Below, one piece after another: positions 1 to 6,644 of a DNA stretch of 54,532 nucleotides. The notes beneath the pieces are model-generated. The model saw only the letters and a program-made list of their open reading frames with translations, made no database searches and was not told the origin of the DNA. Position numbers and translations under genes: made by a program. The stretch comes from RYN-133 sp036497285 (lineage in GTDB: Bacteria; Actinomycetota; Actinomycetes; Mycobacteriales; Jatrophihabitantaceae). The DNA lies in contig DASXJR010000094.1 of NCBI GenBank assembly GCA_036497285.1, positions 1-54,532 of the forward strand, in the 5' to 3' direction. Within the stretch, counting starts at the first letter, position 1, and every line of letters begins with the position of its first letter.

Positions 1-822
1 CTCGACGAAGGCGACCCGCAGGTTCTGGCCGTAGAGGTCGCCCTCGAAATCGATCAGGAAGGTCTCGATCAGCACCCCGAGGTCGGTGTCGAAGGTCGGC
101 CGGACGCCGACGTTGACCGCGGCCGGAACGCCGTTGGCGAATGCGGCGTAGACGCCGTGGCCGGGGATCGCAAAGCGGTCGTCCGGAACGATGTTCGCGG
201 TCGGAAAGCCGAGCTCGCGGCCCCGCTGGTCGCCGCGCTCGACCACGCCGTCGACGCGGTGCGGACGTCCGAGCGCCTTGGCCGCGGCGAGGACGTCGCC
301 CGCCTGCACGCACGAGCGGACATAGGTCGCGCTGAGCACGGTGTCGCCGTCGGCGAACAACTCCACGCCGTCGGCGGTGAAGCCGAACGTTCGGCCCAGT
401 TGCTGCAGCATCGCGACGTCGCCCTGGGCCTTGTACCCGAAGCGGAAGTTCTCGCCGACGATCACGCCTGTCGCGTGCAAGCGCTCAACGAGAACGCGGT
501 GAGCGAACTCGTCCGCGGGCATCCGGGAGAACTCCAGGGTGAACGGCAGTGCGCAGAACACGTCGACGCCGAGGGCGGCGACGAGCTCGGCCCGGCGCGG
601 GATCGAGGTGAGGACGGGCGGATGCGAGCCCGGGCGCACCACTTCGGACGGGTGCGGCACGAACGTGATCAGCACGCTCGGCACCTCGCGTTCGCGGGCC
701 CGCTTCACCGCCCGTCCGATGATCTCGGCGTGGCCGCGGTGCACCCCGTCGAAGACCCCGATCGTGACCACGGAGCGGCCCCATCCGGGCGGGACGGCTT
801 CAAGACCATGCCAGCGCTGCAC
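1..822 (-). CDS. ribF: Bifunctional riboflavin kinase/FAD synthetase RibF (3' end cut by window edge)
   Basis: RibF phosphorylates riboflavin to FMN and adenylates FMN to FAD in the cytoplasm. Reading from a GTG at 822, the first 274 codons are visible. The N-terminal nucleotidyltransferase domain has GVFDGVHRGH at residues 22-31, with the family HxGH motif. The riboflavin kinase domain begins near residue 200 with GRELGFPTANI. The last 40 or so residues lie beyond base 1, so the protein is incomplete here. The GTG start gives the usual VQRW-type N-terminus. The gene is divergent from the HIT-like gene at 913. In many actinobacteria ribF lies next to truB, as it nearly does here. Confidence 0.95.
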   Translation of the reverse strand, partial: MQRWHGLEAVPPGWGRSVVTIGVFDGVHRGHAEIIGRAVKRAREREVPSVLITFVPHPSEVVRPGSHPPVLTSIPRRAELVAALGVDVFCALPFTLEFSRMPADEFAHRVLVERLHATGVIVGENFRFGYKAQGDVAMLQQLGRTFGFTADGVELFADGDTVLSATYVRSCVQAGDVLAAAKALGRPHRVDGVVERGDQRGRELGFPTANIVPDDRFAIPGHGVYAAFANGVPAAVNVGVRPTFDTDLGVLIETFLIDFEGDLYGQNLRVAFVE

Positions 823-912
823 GCCGTCGAGCGTACTTGGGTGGAGCGTCCGCGCGGCGGTACGGCCGCCGGAACGCGTGCTCGGCGACGCGTGGGCGCG
901 GTAGCGTGCGGC

Positions 913-1353
913 ATGGGAGCGGACGAGGATGACTGTCTGCTGTGCGAGCCGGACCGGGCCGCGACCCTGCTTCGTCGCCGCACCGTCTGGTCGGACGCGC
1001 TCTGGCGGCTGTCGCTGATCGAAGAAGGCTCACCGGTACGCGGTTTCGGTCACCTGGAACCGATCCGGCACGTCCCGTTCATCACCGACCTGGACGGCGA
1101 GGAAGCAGCAACGCTCGGGCCGGTCCTGGCGCGGATCACCAGCGCACTGAAGCAGGTGACCGGCGCTGAACTGGTGTACGTCTGCGTCTTCGGCGACCGA
1201 GTACCGCACCTGCACTTCAACTTGGCGCCACACCGCCCGCTGGACGCGCTGGTCGGCGGACACGGACTGATGCGCCCGGACACGAAGCCGATCGAATCCG
1301 CCCTGCTCGTCCGCACCAACCGTGCGGTCCAGGCAGCCCTCAACCCGGGGTAA
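913..1353 (+). CDS. HIT-like domain protein with an altered histidine triad
   Basis: A 146-residue protein. An N-terminal CLLC pair resembles the metal-binding cysteines of some HIT/GalT-like proteins, and the motif HLHFNLAPH sits near residues 111-119. HIT hydrolases normally carry HxHxHxx, and here the third histidine is asparagine. The family hydrolyses or transfers nucleoside phosphates, so a nucleotide hydrolase or transferase role is possible but the substrate is not evident. I chose the ATG at 913, because the frame is open far upstream only as antisense of ribF. It is convergent with the APH-like gene ending at 1365. Confidence 0.7.
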   Translation: MGADEDDCLLCEPDRAATLLRRRTVWSDALWRLSLIEEGSPVRGFGHLEPIRHVPFITDLDGEEAATLGPVLARITSALKQVTGAELVYVCVFGDRVPHLHFNLAPHRPLDALVGGHGLMRPDTKPIESALLVRTNRAVQAALNPG

Positions 1354-1364
1354 GCACCCGCGAG

Positions 1365-2468
1365 CTACGACTGTTGGTCGAAGGCAGGGGCATAGGCCAG
1401 TGGCACCTCGCCCCACCGCTCCACCAAGGCCTTGCGCAGCAACTCGGCGAAGCGGGCCAGCGCGGCGAGGTCGGGATTGCGGCGCGCCCGGTCGAGGCGA
1501 TGCAGGATCATCGCCCGCCGCGCCGGCGTCACCTTCCGCCGCTCCGCCGGCGGCCGATCGCCCCGCATCGCGGTGGGCAGCAGCGAGGCCGCGGAGATGA
1601 ACGCCCACCCCGCGGATGCCGCAGCGAGGTCCTGCCGGAACTGCGGGGTACGCACGTACGGCAGCGCCGCCTCCATACGCGCGCGGTAGTGCTCGACCGC
1701 GCGCTCGACCACGTCCGACGGCATCCGCCATGCGCACCAGCACGATGTCCACGGCACGGTCAGGTAGGCCACGTCCCACACGACGTGACGCCACTGGGCA
1801 CCCTCGAAGTCGACCAGGACGACGCCGGCGGACGTGCGCACGTTGTCGTCGGGGCAGGTGTCGGACGGGCTGAGCGCTGCCGCGTCGCCATCGGCCCGCA
1901 ACGTGCGCGGCAGTTCCCGCAGCTCGCGCAGGGCACCGGACGGGATCGCCACACCCAGTTCGGTGCAGCGCGCCTCGAGCAGCAGTGCGGCTTCGTCGAC
2001 GACGGTCGGCATGACGTGGTCGGCGACCGGGATATCCCCGGCGCGCAGGGCCAGCTCGGCCCGGAACCGCACCCGTTCGCCGCGGGTCGCCGCGTGCAGG
2101 TCCGCCAATGCCTCGGCCCACTCGAGCACCGCGGCCGTCGCATCGTCCGGATCGGAACCGAGCAGCGCGTCCGCAACCGTGTGTCCCGTGCCGACATCGG
2201 ACATCACCACAACCGGCGGAGCGGCACCCTCGGCCACCAGCCGCGGCGCGTGCGCATGCGCGGGCACGGTGACCAGCGCCGCCGCCTCGCGGGTCCAGCC
2301 CTCCCCCGCGCTGAGGTAACGCTTGACGATCACCGAGGTGTTGCCGCCCTCGGGCCAGCGGGCTTGCACGCGCCTGACCTCGGTGCGCTCGCCGCCCATG
2401 AGCAGCTGCGCGGTGTGGAGACGGACCCCGGGCAGCAGAGCCCGCGCGTCCTCCAGCCCGTCCACCAC
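1365..2468 (-). CDS. Phosphotransferase of the aminoglycoside phosphotransferase (APH) fold
   Basis: A 367-residue protein starting at tandem GTG codons. An ATP-lobe lysine appears in SVIVKRYL. A degenerate catalytic-loop region (LSPSDTCPDDNVRTSAGVVL, around residues 199-218) is followed by VLVDFEGAQWRHVVWD. The last segment corresponds to the D-F/W-E metal-binding motif of the APH/choline kinase fold. The usual HxDxxxxN loop reads SDTCPDDN, so the catalytic Asp-Asn spacing is kept but the leading His is not. Substrates of this fold range from aminoglycosides to small alcohols and sugars, so an antibiotic-resistance role should not be assumed. It lies 6 bp upstream of truB on the same strand. 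Confidence 0.65.
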   Translation of the reverse strand: MVDGLEDARALLPGVRLHTAQLLMGGERTEVRRVQARWPEGGNTSVIVKRYLSAGEGWTREAAALVTVPAHAHAPRLVAEGAAPPVVVMSDVGTGHTVADALLGSDPDDATAAVLEWAEALADLHAATRGERVRFRAELALRAGDIPVADHVMPTVVDEAALLLEARCTELGVAIPSGALRELRELPRTLRADGDAAALSPSDTCPDDNVRTSAGVVLVDFEGAQWRHVVWDVAYLTVPWTSCWCAWRMPSDVVERAVEHYRARMEAALPYVRTPQFRQDLAAASAGWAFISAASLLPTAMRGDRPPAERRKVTPARRAMILHRLDRARRNPDLAALARFAELLRKALVERWGEVPLAYAPAFDQQS

Positions 2469-2474
2469 AGGTAT

Positions 2475-3359
2475 CTACCCCGCTGCCGCGAAGACGATCA
2501 CGGGACGTGCGTCATGACCGTCCTCGCGCAGCAACGCGACTGCCGTGCCGTCGGGGCCGACCCCGCCGTGCACGCCCGACACGCCGCGGGCGGCGATCGC
2601 CTTGCCGTAGGACAGGGCGCGGACCTCGGCGGCGTCGAGATCTCGTACCGGCATCGCGGCCCGCACCGCCTGGGCCAGCGGTAGGACGACCGGGTCGTCG
2701 AGCGCCGCCAGTTCGTCCAAGGTCCGGGCCTCGGCCACCTCGAACGGACCGACGCGGGTACGACGCAGCGCGGTGAGATGCCCACCGACGCCGAGTGCCG
2801 CACCGAGATCGCGCGCGAGCGCGCGCACGTACGTGCCGGACGAGCAGTCGACGCAGACATCCAGGTCGAGCAGATCGGCGGGCCGGCGGAAGGCGAGCGC
2901 GTCGAAGCGGGCGACGTGCACCGGCCGCGCCGGCAGGTCGACCACCTCCCCGCCTCTCACCCGCTTGTAGGCCCGTTCTCCGGCGATCTTGATAGCGGAC
3001 ACCGCGCTCGGCACCTGGTCGATGTCGCCGAGGAACGTGCCCATGGCGGCCCGCACGTCGTTCTCGGTCACGCCGCCCGCCGGGACGGAGGACACGACCT
3101 CGCCGTCGGCGTCGTCCGTGACGGTGGTCTGGCCGAGCCGGACGGTTGCTGTGTAGCCCTTGTCCGCAAGTACGAGGTGGCCGAGCAGCCGGGTTGCCTT
3201 ACCGACGCCGAGCACGAGCACGCCGGTCGCCATCGGGTCGAGCGTGCCTGCGTGACCGACCTTGCGGGTGTGCGCGAGCCGGCGCAGCCGGGCGACGACG
3301 TCGTGCGAGGTCAGTCCGCCCGGCTTGTCGACGATCACGAGTCCATCGGTGGCCGGCAC
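2475..3359 (-). CDS. truB: tRNA pseudouridine(55) synthase TruB
   Basis: TruB converts U55 in the T-loop of tRNAs to pseudouridine. The 294-residue protein shows GLVIVDKPGGLTSHD (residues 6-20) and GHAGTLDPMATGVL, in which Asp41 is the catalytic aspartate. Further family blocks are KGYTATVRLGQTT and CSSGTYVRALARDLG. The C-terminal segment is PUA-like. Length matches actinobacterial TruB. It belongs to the minus-strand translation cluster with rbfA, infB and nusA upstream, although a MATE exporter and a membrane protein sit between truB and rbfA. Confidence 0.96.
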   Translation of the reverse strand: MPATDGLVIVDKPGGLTSHDVVARLRRLAHTRKVGHAGTLDPMATGVLVLGVGKATRLLGHLVLADKGYTATVRLGQTTVTDDADGEVVSSVPAGGVTENDVRAAMGTFLGDIDQVPSAVSAIKIAGERAYKRVRGGEVVDLPARPVHVARFDALAFRRPADLLDLDVCVDCSSGTYVRALARDLGAALGVGGHLTALRRTRVGPFEVAEARTLDELAALDDPVVLPLAQAVRAAMPVRDLDAAEVRALSYGKAIAARGVSGVHGGVGPDGTAVALLREDGHDARPVIVFAAAG

Positions 3360-3378
3360 GCGCCGAGCCTAACGACCG

Positions 3379-4686
3379 TCAGACGCCCAGGACGATCCAG
3401 CGCTCGCCGCGCGCGCGCCACAGCATCCCGACGAGCCGGACGAGAATGAACGCGGTCAGCCCGGCCCAGACCCCGCCGATCCCCCAGTTCCAGTGCAGGG
3501 CCATCAGGTTCAGCGGGGCGAACGCGAACACGCCGGCCACGATCGTGATCGTGCGCAGGAATGCGACGTCACCGGCGCCGATGAGCACGCCGTCAAGGGC
3601 GAACACGACACCGGCGGCCGGCAGCATGCCGATGAACCACGGCCACAGCACATGGGTCTGGTGCAGCACCTCCGGCGACGAGCTGAACACCTCGGGGATC
3701 ACCAGCCAGCCGGCACCGTAGAGCACCGCGAACCCGACCCCGGCGTACAGCCCCCACCGCGACACCTGCCACGCCATCGCCTTCGCGGCGGTTGGGTCCG
3801 ACCCGCCCAGCGCAGCTCCGACGAGCGACTGCGCGGCGATGGCGAACGAATCGAGCAGCAGCGCCGTGAACTCCCACAGCTGTAGTCCGATCTGGTGCGC
3901 GGCGATCTGCGCGGTGCCGAACCGGGCGGCCACGCCGGCGGCGGACAGGAACGCAACCTGGAACGCGGCCGCGCGCACGATCAGGTCACGGCCGACGACC
4001 AGCTGCGCGCGCATCACCGCCCGGTCGGGACGGATCCCGCCGTGGGCGCTGCGCGCCAGCGCGAGCACGAACAGCACGGCGCCGACCGACTGCGCCGCGA
4101 GGTTCGCGATCGCCGAGCCCTCCAGGCCGAGGTCGAAGCCGTACACCAGGATCGGGCACATCGCGGCCGACAGCGCATTGGCGATCAGAACGATCACGAC
4201 CGGGGTGCGCGTGCGCTGCACACCACGCATCCAGCCGTTGCCGGCGAGGACCAACAGGATGCCGGGGATTCCGATGACGGCGATGCGGAACCAGGATTCG
4301 GCGGCCTGCTGCGTCGGGCTCGTCCCGCCGGCGAGCAGGCTGGTCAGCTGCGGCGCGAACAACTCGCCGAGCGCGACGACGACGAGGCCGATCACGACGG
4401 CGAGGTAGGACGCCTGCACGCCCTCGCCGACCGCGTCGGTCTCCCGGCCGGCGCCGAACCAGCGCGCTGCGCGAGAGGTGGTGCCGTACTCGACGAACGT
4501 CCCGACGATCGTGAGCAGAGCCATCAACGCGCCCGCGACACCGAGGCCGGCCAGCGGTACCGGGCCCAGGTGCCCGACGACGGCGGTGTCGACCAGGACA
4601 TAGAGGGGCTCGGCGGCAAGCACGACGAACGCCGACGCGGACAGCGAGAGCAGCCGTCGCGTGGTGTGTTCGGTCTGGGCGGTCAT
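3379..4686 (-). CDS. MATE family efflux transporter (DinF-like)
   Basis: A 435-residue polytopic membrane protein with about twelve hydrophobic segments. Family features are the N-terminal SASAFVVLAAEPLYVLVDTAVVGHLG block and the repeated second-half block that includes AQIAAHQIGLQLWEF. MATE proteins export cationic or aromatic compounds using sodium or proton gradients. The closest architecture is the DinF subgroup seen beside truB and rbfA in many actinobacteria. Its start ATG at 4686 overlaps the stop of the upstream membrane protein by 4 bp, indicating coupled translation. The substrate cannot be inferred. Confidence 0.9.
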   Translation of the reverse strand: MTAQTEHTTRRLLSLSASAFVVLAAEPLYVLVDTAVVGHLGPVPLAGLGVAGALMALLTIVGTFVEYGTTSRAARWFGAGRETDAVGEGVQASYLAVVIGLVVVALGELFAPQLTSLLAGGTSPTQQAAESWFRIAVIGIPGILLVLAGNGWMRGVQRTRTPVVIVLIANALSAAMCPILVYGFDLGLEGSAIANLAAQSVGAVLFVLALARSAHGGIRPDRAVMRAQLVVGRDLIVRAAAFQVAFLSAAGVAARFGTAQIAAHQIGLQLWEFTALLLDSFAIAAQSLVGAALGGSDPTAAKAMAWQVSRWGLYAGVGFAVLYGAGWLVIPEVFSSSPEVLHQTHVLWPWFIGMLPAAGVVFALDGVLIGAGDVAFLRTITIVAGVFAFAPLNLMALHWNWGIGGVWAGLTAFILVRLVGMLWRARGERWIVLGV

Positions 4687-5765
4687 GATGCGCTCGGCAG
4701 CGCGAGGTACTCGCTGACCAGCCAGCGTCCGTCGACGAGCTCGACGCCGACCTCGAACCGCTCGGTGCCCGACAGCGGCTGCGTGCCGGTCGACGCGCTC
4801 ACCTCGTAGCCGGTCGCGAGCACGAGCAGCAGCGCGGACGTCCCGGACGCGCTCTCCACGCCGACTGCGCGCACCTGGCCCGCGAAGTCGGACTGGGACC
4901 GCGTCATCGCCGCGAACAGGCTGTCCCGCTTGGCGAGTTGCTGGGCCCGCAACGTGCCTGTGACGCCGGCCTGCGCACGGTCGAAGTCGGCCGCGAAGTT
5001 CGCCCGGGAGTACGAGAGCAGGTTGACGACCTCGTGTGCGCCGGCAGTCATGGCGTCGACCAGTGCGGCGTTACCGGGTGGGGTGGCGACGAAATCGCCG
5101 TGGTCGACGAGGTCGTTGGTATCGCTGATCCGCCAGCCCCCGTCCGTGCGGTGCAGCGTGACCCCCGAGGCCAGATCACGAGTTGATCCGGCGGGGTCGG
5201 CGGCCGTGGTGATGTCGAGGCGGCCGAACGCGAGCACCCCCGCGGTGTTGCTGGACAGCGCGGTCAGGGCGATCTTCTGCACGACCGCATGCTGCACCGT
5301 CTTCGTCCCACCCGCGGTTGTGGCCAGCGCCCGCAGTGCGGCGTCGTACCGCTCGCGGAAGCCGCCGGTGCTGACGGCGTTGCCCGCAGCACGGTCGCGG
5401 GCGAGGTGCCGGTAGTCGTAGCTGTCCACCGTCTCGATCGCGGTTTGTGCCGCGGCCAGAACCTCGGCCGCGCTCGTCGGATCGTCCAACTGCGCGTCGG
5501 CACTCGTTTCCGTCGCCGCCGCAGACCCGGCCCGGGCGGGGGTGCTGATCGGCACGGACGCGCCGAAACTGGGCGGCGCGGCGACGGACTCGGCACTGTT
5601 CGCGGCCGTCCGGGTGGACCCGGTGCGGTCCAGAACGACCACCAGGACGGCACCGACCACGCCGAGCACCAAGATCGCGACGGCCGTCACCAGCGCGGCG
5701 CGGTTCGAGCCGCGCGTCGGTCGGGCCCGCGCCCGCGGACCGGGTGGCCCAGCCTCGGGTCTCAC
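4683..5765 (-). CDS. Single-pass membrane protein with two tandem Mce-associated-like domains
   Basis: A 360-residue protein. An Arg/Pro-rich cytoplasmic N-terminus is followed by one transmembrane helix (ALVTAVAILVLGVVGAVLVV, about residues 24-43) and a Ser/Thr/Ala linker. Two successive domains follow, at roughly 95-215 and 230-355. Both have the pattern of Mce-associated membrane proteins: a helix, then FRERYDAAL or a matching segment, then a strand ending in GWRISD (first) or RWLVSEY (second). Known Mce-associated proteins usually carry one such domain. It overlaps rbfA by 4 bp upstream and the MATE gene by 4 bp downstream. No mce genes are in the window. Confidence 0.55.
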   Translation of the reverse strand: MRPEAGPPGPRARARPTRGSNRAALVTAVAILVLGVVGAVLVVVLDRTGSTRTAANSAESVAAPPSFGASVPISTPARAGSAAATETSADAQLDDPTSAAEVLAAAQTAIETVDSYDYRHLARDRAAGNAVSTGGFRERYDAALRALATTAGGTKTVQHAVVQKIALTALSSNTAGVLAFGRLDITTAADPAGSTRDLASGVTLHRTDGGWRISDTNDLVDHGDFVATPPGNAALVDAMTAGAHEVVNLLSYSRANFAADFDRAQAGVTGTLRAQQLAKRDSLFAAMTRSQSDFAGQVRAVGVESASGTSALLLVLATGYEVSASTGTQPLSGTERFEVGVELVDGRWLVSEYLALPSAS

Positions 5766-6202
5766 GCCTCGTCGTCGTCGACCCGCGGCTTGCGGTACGG
5801 GTCGGCCTCGCCCGCGGGCAGCTTGCCGCGCCGCGCGGCCTCAACCTCGGCGTCCGCGCGTGCCGCTACCGCGAGCAGCTCCTCGATGTGCTTGGCGTCC
5901 TCGGACAGCGAGTCGAGCACAAAGGTGAGCGTCGGGGTGAACCGGACGCCGGTCTGCCGGCCGACCTCCGAGCGGAGCACGCCCTTGGCCGACTCGAGCG
6001 CCGCGGCGGAGTCGCTGCGCGCGGCGTCGTCGCCGAAGACGGTGTAGAAGAGGGTCGCATCGTGCAGGTCGCCCGAGACCCGTACGTCGGTGATCGTCAC
6101 CATGCCCAGGCGGGGGTCCTTCACGTGTCCTTCGATGTGGGTGGCCACGATCTGCTTGATCCGCCCGGCCAGGCGCCGAGCGCGTCCGGCATCGACCATC
6201 AC
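5762..6202 (-). CDS. rbfA: Ribosome-binding factor A
   Basis: RbfA binds the free 30S subunit and is needed for late maturation of the 5' end of 16S rRNA. The 146-residue protein has the conserved KDPRLGMVTITDVRVSGDLH block at residues 28-47, followed by DATLFYTVFG, with a KH-type fold expected. The charged C-terminal tail (EVEAARRGKLPAGEADPYRK) is typical of actinobacterial homologues. It begins 12 bp after the ylxP stop and its stop overlaps the next gene's start. Confidence 0.95.
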   Translation of the reverse strand: MMVDAGRARRLAGRIKQIVATHIEGHVKDPRLGMVTITDVRVSGDLHDATLFYTVFGDDAARSDSAAALESAKGVLRSEVGRQTGVRFTPTLTFVLDSLSEDAKHIEELLAVAARADAEVEAARRGKLPAGEADPYRKPRVDDDEA

Positions 6203-6214
6203 GTTCTCCTTCGA

Positions 6215-6514
6215 CTAGGCAAGATCCTCGTCGTCGAGGATCCGCGTCCGCGTTGACAGCAGCTCGAGTTCCGGACGGCCCGCAACGAACCGTTCGCAAT
6301 TCTCGAGTACCTCCCGCACATGCGCATGATCACCACTCACCACCGCGACCGACACCTCAGCCCGCCGATACAGCCCATGATCACCGGTCTCGGCAACGGA
6401 GACCGAGAACCGCCGCGAGAGTTCCGCGACGACCGGGCGCACTACAGACCTCTTCTGCTTGAGCGAATGCACATCACCCAACAGCAGATCACAGCGCAAT
6501 GTCCCCACCACCAT
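6215..6514 (-). CDS. ylxP: DUF503 family protein (YlxP)
   Basis: A 99-residue protein opening with VGTLRCDLLLGDVHSLKQKR, the signature of DUF503/YlxP. The small ferredoxin-like protein is found next to infB and rbfA across Gram-positive bacteria. Its biochemical role is not settled; its position suggests ribosome maturation. It is separated from infB by 130 bp that contain a long hairpin (6579-6620), and from rbfA by only 12 bp, so it probably shares a transcript with rbfA. Confidence 0.9.
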   Translation of the reverse strand: MVVGTLRCDLLLGDVHSLKQKRSVVRPVVAELSRRFSVSVAETGDHGLYRRAEVSVAVVSGDHAHVREVLENCERFVAGRPELELLSTRTRILDDEDLA

Positions 6515-6578
6515 GCTGCCCCTCCCCTCGATTGCGGTGACGGGCCGCCGGCCGACAGCGGAGGCGGAGCGGCGGATA

Positions 6579-6620
6579 GGCCCTGTGCAGATGTAGAACG
6601 CTCTGTATCTGAACAGGGCC
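6579..6620. other. Near-perfect long hairpin between infB and ylxP
   Basis: GGCCCTGT (6579-6586) pairs with ACAGGGCC (6613-6620). After a single G/A mismatch CAGAT (6588-6592) pairs with ATCTG (6607-6611). GTAGA and TCTGT then continue the stem with two G-U pairs to an ACGC loop. The stem is about 18 bp. Neither side has a T-tract, so it is not a standard intrinsic terminator. It could be a processing site or attenuator between infB and the ylxP-rbfA part of the operon. Confidence 0.6.
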
Positions 6621-6644
6621 CATCAGCCGTGTGGCCGGCGAAAC

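Noticed and set aside
157..912. N-terminal extension of the HIT-like gene
   Set aside because: This segment is antisense to ribF and its translation has no recognisable domain.
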